DNA of 64,000 nucleotides, taken from the NCBI GenBank assembly GCA_035772405.1, contig JAYKKM010000472.1, forward strand, positions 1,381,501 to 1,445,500, given 5' to 3'. Position numbers and translations under genes: made by a program. Position 1 is the first letter of the stretch; every line of letters starts with the position of its first letter. Of this stretch, positions 1 through 12,600 are shown piece by piece. This DNA is from Chrysogorgia sp. JL179-B06 (lineage: Eukaryota > Cnidaria > Anthozoa > Scleralcyonacea > Chrysogorgiidae). Under the pieces are notes generated by a model. That model made no database searches, was not told the origin of the DNA, and saw nothing but the letters and a program-made list of their open reading frames with translations.

Positions 1-1488
1 GTAAGGACTGCTAGTCAAACAGAAGATGATATTAGGACAATACAGTCAAGATCAATTACCCCATGTGATCCTAATTATCCATCAGATGCACTCCATATCT
101 GGGCTGAAAATTCACCTGTTGATGGACATAATAAAAACAAACTAGAAGAACTTTCTGGATCGTTATTCACTCTTAAAGCTAAAGATCAATATCCAACAAA
201 TGTAAAGAAACAAGATATTGATAGAGTACTAGCAAGAAGTCGATCTGAAACAGGTGGACTTGGTTATGTAATTCTGATTAAAGAAGGAGCTAGAGTAATG
301 CTTACATCAAATATCAGTATTGGAGATAGACTTATTAATGGACAAATGGGAACTGTATTTAAAATTGATGTGAATCAAAATACCCAAATACCAACTGTTC
401 TATACATAAAATTTGATGACCAAAATGCTGGTAAAGACTTAATTAACATTTGTGGCAAACCTTTTGCAAGAGAAAATAAAGTAGTTCCTATTGAACCTGT
501 ACTAGCAAAGATCAAAATAAGACCTGGTAAAGCATCTTCTCCAGAAATACAGAGAGTACAATTTCCTGTTACACTTGCTTGGGCATGTACTATACATAAG
601 GTTCAAGGTCTGACACTTGAAAAAGTTGTATTCAGTTCTGAATTAATAAAACAGAGAGCATTTAACTATGGACAAGTTTATGTTGCCTTAAGCCATGCAA
701 CTTCTTTACATGGTCTGTATATTTTAGGACAAATTGAGGCTAAACATATTAAAGCAAACCCTAAAGTTCTTGAAGAATACCAAAGACTACAAAATGAATG
801 TACTGTTCCACATTTAACAAATGTTCTGCAAGACACCTCCAATGTTTTGACTATATCACTATTAAATATAAGATCTCTCAGAAAGCATAGCATTGATATC
901 AAATATGATTCAAGAATTTTCAATAGTGACATCATAGCTCTTACTGAAACTCAATTATTACCCCAAGATTCTGATGAAGAAATAGTCAATAATCTCATTC
1001 CATTTAAACTTCACCATCAAGATCACAATACTGATAAATATTCAAGTATGGCACTGTGCACAAAGAATAGTGTAGAAATTAGACAATGTGAATATGTTTC
1101 ATCAATAAATGCACTAAAATTTGACCTGGTCAATACTCAATCACAAGAATTAAAAACCTTTCTTTTGCTGTATCGAAAACAAGCCTCTAACATCACACAA
1201 TATGTAGATTGTCTAAGGTACATATTTGATAGTTATACAATTGACATGATTCTTGGTGACTTTAATATTAATTACTTGAATGACGATCAAGTACACCCAC
1301 TAAAATATTTAATGGAATCTTTTAATTATACTCAGATTGTAACAAAACCTACATTTATTTCTTCTGGCAGCTTATTAGATCATGTGTATGTTAGACCGAC
1401 AGTATTCCAAATAATAGACAATTACATTCTAAATGTGTATTACTCTGATCATGATGCTATTAAAATCACGGTAAAATATTGTAACTAG
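1..1488 (+). CDS. Helentron-type Helitron protein, C-terminal part: PIF1-like helicase fused to an endonuclease (5' partial)
   Basis: The frame is open from base 1 to the TAA at 1486-1488, about 495 codons, so the start lies outside the window. It encodes the end of the replication protein of a rolling-circle Helitron. Helicase motifs are visible: GARVMLTSN near codon 98, PVTLAWACTIHKVQG at about 189-203 (motif V) and YVALSHATSLHGLYI at about 227-241 (motif VI), typical of Helitron PIF1-like helicases. From about codon 282 an endonuclease/exonuclease/phosphatase fold follows, with LLNIRSL, ALTETQ, LGDFNINY and a terminal SDHDA, the metal and catalytic residues of LINE-type AP endonucleases. 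A C-terminal endonuclease on the helicase is the known hallmark of Helentron/Helitron2 elements. No lesion is seen in this part. The Rep domain would lie upstream, outside the window. Confidence 0.88.
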   Translation, partial: VRTASQTEDDIRTIQSRSITPCDPNYPSDALHIWAENSPVDGHNKNKLEELSGSLFTLKAKDQYPTNVKKQDIDRVLARSRSETGGLGYVILIKEGARVMLTSNISIGDRLINGQMGTVFKIDVNQNTQIPTVLYIKFDDQNAGKDLINICGKPFARENKVVPIEPVLAKIKIRPGKASSPEIQRVQFPVTLAWACTIHKVQGLTLEKVVFSSELIKQRAFNYGQVYVALSHATSLHGLYILGQIEAKHIKANPKVLEEYQRLQNECTVPHLTNVLQDTSNVLTISLLNIRSLRKHSIDIKYDSRIFNSDIIALTETQLLPQDSDEEIVNNLIPFKLHHQDHNTDKYSSMALCTKNSVEIRQCEYVSSINALKFDLVNTQSQELKTFLLLYRKQASNITQYVDCLRYIFDSYTIDMILGDFNINYLNDDQVHPLKYLMESFNYTQIVTKPTFISSGSLLDHVYVRPTVFQIIDNYILNVYYSDHDAIKITVKYCN

Positions 1489-3600
1489 AAAATATCTCTG
1501 TCTCATTAATTAAAAGAATGAATTATTTTAAATTTATATTGTAAATTATTAATAATTGTAAACCTGTATAATATTAGTTAGCATGAACAATGAAAAATAT
1601 TGTGCCATGCCTGAGACGGCATGTGGTTCAACCATGCAAGGGGGGAGGGATTAGTGGGACACTTGGACAACCCAAGCCATGCAAGGGACAGCACATAATG
1701 TAAGTAAAAATATATATTGAATCTAACTATCCTCCAAAGTTCCTACAGTGGGCATGCAGTACATTAAGCTGACATGCATGTAACTAATTGCTTTTTAACG
1801 TACTTATCTTCTCTCTGTTTCATGTTTTAGACAAACTTAAAGATCTGGTACAATAATGAAAATCCAGCAGCAATACTCAATTTAATACATGGCCATGAAA
1901 TGGATTGTGATATTTAATACTCTGGTCATAAATGACTTCATAACATAACATTTCTGATATTTCTGAAGGACCGAACTCTAATAACACTGCTGTTTGAAGT
2001 GAAGATGAGGCTCTACTGTAACCACATAGTACATATAGTTGAAGTTGTGCAAGCTGGTCGTATTAAACTATCAACCACCAATAATGTTCCTCTAGTCTGA
2101 ATTGACTTCATGACATCAACATATCTGAGATTTCTGAAAAACCAAACTCTAATAACACTGGTATCAGTCCACAACAGGATTGTTGGAGTTGTACAAGTTG
2201 GTCTATTAAACCATCAACCACCAATTTCCTCTGGTCTCAAATGACTTCATAACATCAACATGTTGCTGATATTAATTTATTAAAGACTGAACTCTAATAA
2301 CACTGGTATCTGAAGTGAAGGTCTAACCCATGGTAGAAAGAAACATGACAAGCTCACTGGCGAAACGAGCAAATTCAAAAAATCTGTTGGACAATCTCGA
2401 ATGCAAAACCTTTGTGCAAATGTATTGATATATAACGTTCGCACAAACTCGAAAGTCGATGAAGGACAGCCGGTGCATCCGATTTGTTGATCGTGTTTAC
2501 TGTTTAGATTTTACCTGAAGAGTATAGCTGTGCCTGTCAGACAAACTTAATTAAACCTGTTGAGTATTGTCAGGTTTAAACTTTCACATTTGTATTTTGT
2601 CTTATTATTGCTTGGATTATTAATGGTTATTTACAATGTAACGTTATACATGATAAACACGATGTGATTGAACTTATTAACTACCGAACAGCACGTTTGG
2701 TCAGTTTATTTAATATCTGTATGGTCAGAGTGTTAATATTACACAAATATCATGTCTGTCACCTAGACCAACTTTCAATCCAGATCAAAGTGTAAGGCAT
2801 TTGTTATTGTTCACTGGTTTTCAAGGCACTGCTTATTCAGCCATTTATTTTCCATTGTGTTCCTCATCCTCTGGGTTTCCAAGCTGCCCAGGTAAAGCAA
2901 GTTACCCAGCTAACTGAAAATTATATATAGCTCATAAACATGATTATGTTGAAACTGAACTGATTGCTGGGCTGACCAGTGAATTGTTACGTAAATATGG
3001 ACTGGTTTGCTTATTTCTGACTTCGACATAGCAGCCCCCTCTCACAAAATTTGTAGCAAAATATTGATGCATCTTCCCATTGAGGGCTGCATGGTCTGTG
3101 GTTTACCTCGTCGCTGGCAGAAAACAAACATGGTATAAAACATGTAAACTAGCTTTGTTGTATCACTACCTACATGTACAGCAGAACTAAAAGTTTGCAT
3201 ACATGTATTATACTGTATATTGCATTCAAATTTGTACTGAGTTTCCTTGCAATGTTTGGCAAACTAGTCCAGCCCATTCTAAAGTGATTGTAAAGATACA
3301 GCTCAATAAATGAGTTTACCGTATTTATGTTTACAAATGTCTATATGCTAGTGACACCAGTTTGGTTGTTCAGCTAAGAAACCTTCTATACAGATTCTAA
3401 ATTTGATAAAATATTTTGTAGTTTAGCAACGTGCATATTACATTTTAGCAGATGGTATTAAATACAGACAAATTTGCTCACCCGAATGTAAACAATGTCA
3501 CAACTATATGCACATCACTAGACTAAATCTTGGCTTCTGTAAAATATATCATTGTCAAACCATCTATGTAGATATTGGGTTGGAGAATAGAGGTTAACCA
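1489..3600. other. non-coding stretch downstream of the Helitron gene
   Basis: No supported reading frame. It holds three degenerate direct repeats (listed separately) and otherwise AT-rich unique-looking DNA. It may include the Helitron 3' end, but I could not fix a terminal hairpin or boundary. Confidence 0.6.
1915..2325. repeat. three degenerate direct repeats of roughly 80-160 bp
   Basis: Three copies share a core that reads approximately TCTGGTC..AA/TGACTTCATAACAT, then a variable part, then CTCTAATAACACTGGTATC. They lie at about 1920-2005, 2093-2170 and 2230-2315. Copies two and three are also preceded by a shared TTAAACYATCAACCACCAAT stretch. The copies have diverged clearly, so this is an old local amplification. 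Helentron-related elements often carry internal minisatellites (family knowledge), which would fit the neighbouring helicase gene, but membership is inferred. Confidence 0.6.
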
Positions 3601-3603
3601 TAT

Positions 3604-3837
3604 TCATGGGAATCTGATCTGAGGTATTTTTTCCTTGTATAAGTGAGGAAACTGTTTTTTAAGATCAAAAGGATTGCATAGATGACTTATATTTAGTTTA
3701 TTATGATTAAAGTCACCAGCTATGATAATTTCAGTCGAAAGACATGCATGAAGTAATGAATCCAGACTATCTGTTAGGTAGTTTATAATTTGCCCTGGGG
3801 TGTAATAGAAAATTGTTGTTGCCACAATGATTTTCTA
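3604..3837 (-). pseudogene. LINE endonuclease fragment
   Basis: A short minus-strand frame of about 75 codons contains IIIAGDFNHNKLN, the D-x-N motif of LINE AP-endonucleases, preceded by TTIFYYTPGQ, the counterpart of the usual YYPPG strand. It is only a slice of the domain: there is no N-terminal asparagine motif and no SDH motif, and no reverse transcriptase follows. It is best read as a dead fragment of a Jockey/CR1-type LINE. The clade cannot be named. Confidence 0.6.
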
Positions 3838-4386
3838 CCATGCCTTTGTCATAAACATTTTTAAGGCAGATGACATAACAACCTTTTCTCTAGCTGGGGA
3901 CAAGATTGCCAATCTCTGCAGTAGATACATGTATGCCCTAACATACCTATTTTTATATATTTCAGTAACCACCCTTTACTTCAATGCATTTACTACTTCA
4001 TCTAGCTGTAACTTAGATTTTCTTTCTGCCTTTTATTTATAGTGCCACACTAAAATCATGTGACATTTATCAAGTAAAATTTTAGGTGATGTAATAGTCT
4101 GTGCCATACTGTAAAAAAGAAGATAAAGAAAATGGAAAGATTGCCACAGATGTCCAAAATGTTAAAGTTACTATTTGTTGCAGCAGAACAATGCAAATGG
4201 TAGAACAATGTAAATGTCAGAACAGAACAATGTAAATGAACAGAACAATGTAAATGAACAGATGATTCTTTAGTAATAGATCGATAGATAAATGAGTTCA
4301 CTTCATCTAGTTCATCAATATTCGATCTAAGTGAACAGTTAAAATTAATTGTTAATACTAATTGTTTGCAAAATTCATGCTATTGT
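3838..4386. other. non-coding stretch with a short tandem repeat
   Basis: No supported gene. From about 4185 to 4262 there are four to five tandem copies of a roughly 18 bp unit built on AGAACAATGTAAATGAAC, slightly irregular. The rest is AT-rich and shows no recognisable structure. Confidence 0.6.
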
Positions 4387-5109
4387 TTAGTCATCTTTTT
4401 CCTTAATTGATACAATATTTCTTTTTCCGTTGTAAACAACAGTCGCTTCAACTGTCAGAATAATTTCCATTAATTCTTCATCAGTAAGATTCTCAAATTC
4501 AGTGGAGAAATGCATATTTTGTTCAATAAACAGATTGTACAAACTTTTTAACTTCTCCTCAAATAAAATCAGGGAAACAGTGGAGCTTTCACAATCTGAG
4601 AATAAAACATCTGCATACAATGTAGATTTACATTTGTTTTTCATTTGTGTCAAACCGCATTCACTGCATTGGACAATCTTTTTGCTTGGTACAGGAACAA
4701 CTTTTGTTTTGCAGCTGATACAGCAGCGAAAACGATGGACAGATTTGATTCCATTGGCTGGACATGATACCTTCTTCATGTCACTGATCTCAATGACAGT
4801 ATCCTTTCGGGAGATGACACCATCTGTCAATTCTACTACTGAATTTCGATTCACTGTCAGATACTTTTCATTGCTGAAAGATCGTACAGCAACTCGTTGC
4901 AGCTTGTAGGTTGACACCAGTGTACATTCCGTAAATTTTCCCCTCCAGATTTTTCCGCCAGCATTTTGGAAATATCCAAAAGTCTGCCAGTCTTATGTCC
5001 ACCAGAAGACGCTAAATTCTGATTGGCTAACTAGGAAACACCTGAATACTAATGAGTTGAGTGGTCAGAAAATAAACATTTAAAAATGGCAACTTTAGAA
5101 AAACCGTGT

Positions 5110-5347
5110 TGGTAGATTATTTTCTTTCGAAAGCTTTAACCGATCTCGGTTCGTTGCCTGTCGTAGCTTTAAATTAAAACATGAACAAAAAGTTGCAATG
5201 AGAGAGCTGCTGGCAGGAAAAGATGTTTTGATGGTATTACCAATGGGATTTGGCAAGAGTTTGATTATGGATTTAGTAGATTTACCAGACGTTCGTGCAA
5301 GCGTGCGATTACAAGTCGGCAGGGGAAGCAGCTATTGTGATTTCTGA
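5110..5347 (+). pseudogene. RecQ-like helicase fragment (Walker A region)
   Basis: A plus-strand frame reads LKHEQKVAMRELLAGKDVL followed by MVLPMGFGKSLIMDLV and stops at 5345-5347. This is the Q-motif plus Walker A pattern of RecQ-family DNA helicases (usual form LPTGFGKSL); here the Thr of PTG is Met. Motifs Ia, II and later are absent, so it is a captured or decayed exon, not a gene. It lies inside the large intron of the RPA-like gene, on the opposite strand. Another RecQ-like fragment family lies at 46.8-47.9 kb. Confidence 0.65.
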
Positions 5348-5490
5348 ATAACGAGACTTACGGCTAGACCTATATAAGACTATAAGTTATGGTTTATACG
5401 TTTTCTTGCATATGAAATTTCTTTGCCAAATCTCATTCTGGAGTTACGCTGTTCGGTAGACTGTAGTCAGCTGTTGCTTCATTCTATTAG

Positions 5491-6055
5491 CAGGGTTTTA
5501 TATCCAAGCACTTGAGGTTAGGTCCGTTTTCTTGGACAGATTGAGTTTTTTTTATATACTGCGTCCAGCTAGGGAGATCTCGGAAATGGTTTCTTGCATT
5601 CTGAGAGAACATTTGAGCGAAATCCAATAGAAACAAGGTTAGCCATGCATACCAGTGATTATAATATATATATATATATATGTGTTGGTTTGTAGTTGTT
5701 TATGGTTGTGCTAACCATAATCCTAAACCTAACCACAAACCATTGCGTGGACCTAACGTGAAATAGCATTGGCCTCTACAGATGAGTTGCTAATTTTCCA
5801 CACCTTAGGGTTATAGTAATAGTTATATAGGTAATTTGGTACTGTTTATACTTTAGCGTAAATGTAAAATTGTATTAATAACATATGAATATTTGGAAAG
5901 AGTGAAGATTTGAAAGTCACATAAATCTCGTTTAATTTTATCGTGAATACACAAATAATTTATCCGTAATTCAAGATTGAGTATTAAAACTGAATCCCAG
6001 ATTGAGTTTCTAGGTCTGCTAACCGGACCTAGAAAAGTGCTTGGATAAAACCCTG
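5491..6055. mobile_element. 565 bp fold-back/MITE-like element
   Basis: The ends are inverted copies: CAGGGTTTTATATCCAAGCA at 5491 and the reverse complement of CAGGGTTTTATCCAAGCACT ending at 6055. The similarity continues inwards through a GGTCCG block. No transposase frame lies inside. A CAGGG end is common in hAT-type MITEs, but no clean 8 bp target duplication is visible, so the superfamily is open. A TA dinucleotide run (about 5670-5690) lies inside. Confidence 0.5.
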
Positions 6056-6846
6056 TATCAGGGCTATTAATGTTATCGGTTGGTGAAACATTGCTGTCTC
6101 CTTCTTTTGCATGTGTTAATACTGATTTAATATAGTTATAAAGTTCAAAAGCATTTCTTATATTTTTTTCAGCAAGACCTACAAACCTGCTCGGAGAAAG
6201 TTTCACTGCGTTAGTAATGCAAAGCCAATTGATTCAGAAGCCTCAGCCAGAATCAACGCTGTGCTCCCATGTATACACAATCGCTTAATAAATTTTAAAA
6301 TAAATCTTGTTTCTACCAGATACAGTCAAGCATTTTACATAGTTTCGTACATGGATATTTCACGATTTGGCCCGAAGTGAAATGTTTTAATCATTAAGGA
6401 AAACCCGCTGGTCGCTAATTGGTTGTTTTTGACAGTTCTTCATGTGCGTGGAAATCCAAAAGCATATATGGGTCTTTCGTGCAGGCGTTCCCTCCCCACT
6501 TCGCCTTTCCCCCCTAACGCCGGCACGCATGCTACCAGTCTTACAAAATCACATCGTTTATTTTCTTTAAAAATTGTTGTAGAGGATGGCGGATCCCTGG
6601 AGAGGCTGGCGAAGTCCAAATGTCAAAAATTAGATTTTAAATAAATTGCTTCATTCGCTCGTGCAAGCTTGCATTACTGCTTAAAAAAAGGAAGTGGCGG
6701 AACGCTTGCTCTCCTCGACGTAAAAAATACCATGCCGAAAAAAAGCGATCAATATAAGAAATACAGCCGTCACGCGCTTAAAATTACGTAGATTGATCGC
6801 TATTCGTTGCATTGCCACTAGCTAAGCTTGCCATTAATTTCATATT
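6056..6846. other. intronic DNA without recognisable genes
   Basis: This lies between exons 3 and 2 of the RPA-like gene. Short frames exist on both strands but none shows motifs. I see no clear repeat apart from GC-richer patches at about 6480-6600. Confidence 0.5.
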
Positions 6847-7845
6847 TTTAAAAATTCCATGAAATAGTTTGCCACTGGCTATTCTGGCTTGAAACCATCC
6901 GCCAATAATCCCTGGTGGGGTTTTCCCAAAGGCAGCTTCCCGCCACATTTCTCCGGCGGGAGGGCATCGGAATGCACACTGGGGTTGACATAGATTTAAT
7001 GGTTTGTATATCATTTTCCCAAAGAACAAGTCTTATTGTGCCACTTTCATCGGTGAATGATGCATCTTGTTTCTTCAAAGTCTTCCCTTTAGTCATGATG
7101 GTATCTTCTTTGTTGTGCAAGGTGATCTGCCCATTGACATTAACTAGACTGCTGGTATCTCCCTCCAGTATGTTTGACACATCTGAAGTTTCAGATATTT
7201 CTTCTTGTACACCACTCTGTTCTTTAAATGCGAACTTCATCTCCTGTTCAGATATTTCGTCAAGTTTAGTTCTCTTGTTTATGAGAACCTCGTTTTCTTG
7301 AGAAAATAAATTTATTTTCAAGGTATATTTGGAGATCTTCACAGGTGAAGCTTCAACTATTTCTTTAAATTCCTTATGTTTTTCTGGCGAAAAACATACA
7401 GACCTGTATGTTGTTTAATCGACTGGTTTTTATTGGCGAGAGGTTGTGTAGATAAGCTACAATGGGTTGATCTGTAAATAAATAAAATGTAATAAAAGGA
7501 TATATTTATATAGAAAACAGAAATTCTATTCTTGAAGATTTTTTTACTTGTTCAAATTAGAGTGCTCAATATAGAGTGCTTTATATATAGAGAGAGTGTT
7601 AGGCCATGCCTGGTTAATAGATGAATGAGTAAAATGACAAAAACTTTGTCTTTGTCGGCAAATAAAATATTGTACTTGTAAAATACTTTCTTTTTTATTA
7701 CAATTCTTACCTGGATCGTCACAAGCTGTCTTTCGTGGCAAACTTTCCATTTTGTTTGATTGAACTGTGGAAAAAAAAACCATTCTAACCCACATAAAGC
7801 TGCAACTATATTACAAATGGTTAGCAAGTCAAAGGGGAAAAGTAA

Positions 7846-9632
7846 TTACTCAGAGCATAAATACATGATACTATTAAAGCTAATTCGTTTAACGCAAAAT
7901 ATTTCTGTCTCTGGTTTCAATCTAGCTAGTTTCAATCAAGCACATGTAACTTTTCAATTTCATCCTGAAATGATTTGTTTCCTTTAATATTAAAATATTG
8001 CGTATTCTTTTGCTCCCAAGACGTTCAATTGTTTTCAATTTTCGTCCGAAAACGTTTAGTTTTCCCTCTGTAAAAGTTCTCTTCCTCCAAAAATCGCTCA
8101 ACAAGTTTATTCCCTATAAAACTAAAGACGCTCAAATATATATTTCTGGCAACGACTCTAGTCTTGAGAGGCTTCTAAAATGTTTTTTAAATGAATTAAT
8201 GCATATTTGCATCGACTCATGACACTGATCGATGTAAAACATAATGGAAAAACCGAGGTGATTAACAATTTCAAATTTATGATAATTTATCGTATAAGTA
8301 CTCACCAAATTTGTAAAAGATTTATATAATATATATATATACTAGGTTAAAATGCTCCCTTTTTTGTGCATTGTGAATCTGCAAACACGGGCAGGCCCCA
8401 GCAATAATTATGCGTCGTTTACAGAGAACTTTGTGTAATTGTTCTCTTTGCTTTACACAGTATTCTAGAACATGGCTGAAGTTTTCGCTGAATAGACAAA
8501 GGTGAAACATGCTCGTCAGATTTGTGGGTACAAGTTAGTTATCGCAGTCCACCGTCTTTCAAATAATATATGTAAATTAAGCCGAACGAGTACGCACAAA
8601 TTTGTAAATTTAGCAAATATATCAACAGCACATGTTTGCTTACCTAGTCTTGAACCAAAGCCAATCGATATACCAAGTTTAATCTGTGATGAAATGTAAT
8701 GACATTAAGAAACTGAAACAGGCTAAAATTGACATATTAAATAGATAAAACTAAAAAAATGTGACGATTTACAAATTTTCTTACCTAGATTGCCAGAAGG
8801 TCCAAGGGGAAAGAAAGCACATGGTCAGAACAAACGATAATATAGTTGTTCTGCGCATTGCATGTTGGGTCTACAATGCAATGTGCTAAGGCAAAATTAA
8901 AAAAAGTCCAGCTGCATGATTTAGGTCTGCTACCTTGCTCGCTCGCTGCGGCAGCAACAAGGTCACGACCAACAAGATCACGGCAACAACATGTACACTT
9001 GACTTGTTAAAATTTTGTCTCCGCATGGCCAGTCTCCAGCAGGGCTCCAGATATCTGCTGCGCAGACAACTGGCCAGTGGGCATTTGTCTGTGCACGCGC
9101 GGTAAATCACAGCGCGTCGGTTCGTTGATAATTCGTGCGTGTTTTACCCGCGAAAATAGAAATAGTATTAAAATAACAGCTTGCCGAGGTTTGGCCGGTC
9201 TTTTGATTTACTCTTAAATGAGATACCACTTCTGTTTTATTTTTATTTTTTTGAGACTGCTCTGGGAAAGCCACTAACCAACCCCTTCAACCATGGAGTA
9301 TAAAGTGGGGAATCCTGCCGTAACTGATGTTGTTTTTGCTGTTTTGCCTTGTGGTATCAACCCATACCAGTATAGCCCAAGTTAACGCCTAGCGGGCGTC
9401 TTGTTTATAATGTAGTACCCTTATCAATGATTGAAATGATTGTGGAAAGTAGAGTGATGTGACAAAAGAGAGATTTGTGACATTTTTGCAAAGTAGTAGA
9501 GTACTGTACATAATTTATACCATCAAAGGGCAAGTGTGAAATGGGGTGAATTTGGGTAGTTTTCCCTATTCATTCTATTTCATACTTGTTCAAATGTGGG
9601 TTAATATTAGTGTGAAACAATATATACAGTAC
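7846..9632. other. non-coding stretch, unit 1
   Basis: No convincing frames. A TA-dinucleotide run lies at about 8325-8340 (2 bp longer than in unit 2). This is where the missing 3' exons of the neighbouring minus-strand pseudogene would be expected, but I could not find them. Confidence 0.5.
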
Positions 9633-12600
9633 CTTCCAAATTTTGATCACAGTGTCACTTGTGCTATTTGGTTTGATGACTCCATGTAATTTTTCTGGAA
9701 GTTGTTTTAATAAGAGCTTTTTGTGTCTGAACCCATCAGGCTTGTGTAGTCATATGTACCACTACCATTCCCATCAGCATTCTTTTTCCCCACACCTTAA
9801 AACAGACTCCACAGCTGTTAATGGCTGACATTAAGGAATCAAGGTGCGCAGTTGTTCTCTTGCATGGGGGCTTGTTGTGGTTGTCTTCCCTGTCCCAGTC
9901 CAGTACTTCTGCGACAAGGTTCCTGGTTAAAACATCTGAAATATAAAATAAATATCATAAATATCTGGGGTAATAATATCTCATTGACCCATTACTGTCA
10001 GTAACAAAGGTTGATATTGTAGTTTCCAGTAGCAGTCTCTTTAGACACCTTCCTATAATATAATAATTATGTCATTGTGCATATTTGATACTTCAAAAAT
10101 ATCCTACCTGTTATTCTAAGCATAAGATGTAGCTCATCAAGAATGACATTCTGCAGAGGTATGTTTAACAAGGGCCTGTGAGCACATGACTTTGTTTGAT
10201 CCCAGGCGCACTTTGTAATGTCTGCAAGGGTTCTTGCCATTTTTTCTCCACAATAGTGGTCCTGAGGCTTAGACATGTCAAACATTAAATATAATAAACA
10301 TTTATTTATTTATTTATTAGAATTTATAATACATATCAATTACAGTATTACAACTAAAAATTGAATGTATTAGGGTAAACCAAAAACAGAATTCAAGATT
10401 CCCTCAGGATTGGTCACCCTTTACAAATACAAATAACATTAATATGAAATCAAAGAGTAAGACATAACGAAATTATACGATACAGCAAAAACTATGGATT
10501 AAAAGCAACAGGAAAAAGTTTGAAATAATGCTGAGAAAGTAGCCTCTTAAAAAACGACAAGGTGTTAATGCCACATATAGAGTATGGGAGAGAGCTCCAG
10601 AGCCTAGTGACACGAACGAAATAAGAACACTTAAAGACATATGTACGGGCATAAGGTACTATAAGAGTCAAGTCATCAATATTACGCAGACAACGACCCG
10701 TACTTCTCCAAGAAATTAAACCATGTGGCATGTCTACTAAGCCATGAATCATTTTAAAAAGGAAGACAAGATCTGTGATTTCCCTACGCATGTACAGAGG
10801 AAGAAGCTGAAGTTGTTCAAGCCTACATACATGGGCATGTTACAGTGTGGTTGCTGTATGCAAGATAACAATTTATTTTTATAGTCGTAATCCATTACAT
10901 AAAATTGGAACACCATGTTGCTACTAAACTACCCTGTTCCACTGTACAGTACCTGTACTAACCTGTTGCTCTTGTGAATGGTACACCAAATGCAAGCATG
11001 GTCAGATGTTGCACCTTTAAATCCAAGGAGCAGCAAAAGGAACTGCAATTTAAATTATTAGGAAATTCAACTTTTTGAACAAAACAGACTGGCATGGTGT
11101 TGTTGTGAAAGAATACCTCAATTATTTATTATGTAATATTATAATCCTGACAACCTTCAACAATTTTTATATTTTTCATGTCACACATACATCAGATGAT
11201 TTTATCTGTTTGACTGTGCAAACATACAGTTGTTTAAGTTATTGTATAATGTCACCTTCATCGTCCTATACCTGTTTACTGTATTTCCCAGATTAAGCAC
11301 CCTGGACACTTATTTTAACTTTCAAGGGTGGGTGAAGGGTAACTTGCTTAAGGGAGTGAGTGCACTTATAATTATTATAAAAGCTTTCATTTAAATTTGT
11401 GCTCAAGGAGGATGGCACTCAAACAATTAAGGTGGGTAATATTTCAGAGTGGGTGAAATTGACAAGGAAATACAGTACCGTACCGGTATACACATACCTT
11501 ATGTTATCACTTCTATTCTTATAATCTTAAAACATGGTTTATAAAATAGGTTGATTTTAATACCTTATAGTCACCACCCAAAAATATCTCAACTGGGATA
11601 TCATGTTCATCAACAGTGACTTTTCCTTCCTTTACAATCTTGTTTATTGAACCAATTAACAGCACACCAAATGAATTTTTCAGGAGATCATAACTCTCGG
11701 AACCTTTGACCACTGCAACTGTATGACTTCCTTTATGAAGTAGAATAAATACATATGCAATGTCATGAAAAATTATTACTTGTTGTTGCCATTGCAATCA
11801 AAGTCTGGAATAGACTACTAGTACCATACATATTTTAGAACCAGAACATACCTTTCGATGACATGACATCATAACTTTCAAGCAAAGAGAAAGACATTAC
11901 AACAAAGCTGGTACGCCGGGTCATTTGGGCTCCATCACCACTGATCTTGACTCGGAGTTTACCACTAGTTTGTTCTTGGTAATGTGCAGGATCAATCTAT
12001 CGAATAGAATACAAGTTCAAATTTTTATTTAGGATTTGCATTTTGATAGCCAGAATGACAATAATATATTAATTCATATTATGGTTTTAGTAATTTCCCT
12101 ATGCCTTGTACATACCATCTGCTACTGGCTACCTATAGTATACACATATTACACAGTATATAACTGGGCCAAAATTTAACATAAAATGTACTTGCCTGAT
12201 TTCTTATTGCCATCTTTAGTTCTCCCTCAAAGTCAAGCTGGGCACCCTCCTCTACTCCAGGTGTGCGGCTGATGTGGCACAGGCTGTTTAGGTTGGTCTT
12301 GCATTGCTTAACCAAGTAAGAGCGAGGAAGCGAGGAACCACCATCTCTCATTGTCAACTCATGATAAGCAGCGCCTCACTGATACAAAACTTATGCATGA
12401 TGTAGAGAATCTGTTGAACCTTCTCTTTTTCATCCTCAGAGAGCTCATTGTAGTTTTTCTTCACTCCAATATCTGTTTGGTACTCAATGGTATGAGGTGC
12501 GCCAGTTTGATTTTTAAACTCGACAAAGCTGAGTTGAAGGCCAAATGTATCGGCAAACCAAAGCGCCTTCTCAACATAGGACTTCAGTTCTCGTATCTTT

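Larger units (their letters stand above)
4387..7750 (-). pseudogene. RPA-like OB-fold/zinc-ribbon ssDNA-binding protein, three exons, broken
   Basis: Exon 1 (7750-7711) starts MESLPRKTACDDP and ends at a consensus CAG/GTAAGA donor. Exon 2 begins at 7471 after TTTACAG and encodes YLHNLSPIKTSRLNN, then in another frame VCFSPEKHKEF and EASPVKISKYTLKI, then an OB-fold strand pattern FTDESGTIRLVLWENDIQTI, to about 6990. Exon 3 (about 4945-4387) continues STYKLQRVAVRSFSNEKYLT and has a Cys cluster C-C-x2-C ... C-x2-C of a zinc ribbon, ending in a TAG stop. The layout matches RPA1-like proteins. These are often carried by Helitrons in plants and animals (known), and this gene converges on the Helitron helicase upstream, so it may belong to the same element (inference). 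A frameshift near 7400 breaks exon 2. The 2 kb second intron holds foreign inserts. Confidence 0.65.

Noticed and set aside
1915..2325. CRISPR-like array
   Set aside because: Only three diverged long repeats without uniform spacers, in a eukaryotic setting.
4502..4909. 135-codon plus-strand frame
   Set aside because: It is the antisense shadow of the RPA-like exon at 4387-4945, which has the zinc-ribbon and OB-fold patterns.
6915..7301. 128-codon plus-strand frame
   Set aside because: Antisense to RPA-like exon 2; no motif of its own.
8886..9110. 74-codon minus-strand frame with a hydrophobic stretch (copy at 22213-22437)
   Set aside because: Considered as a missing 3' exon or a small membrane protein, but no splice-phase link, no motif and no support beyond length.
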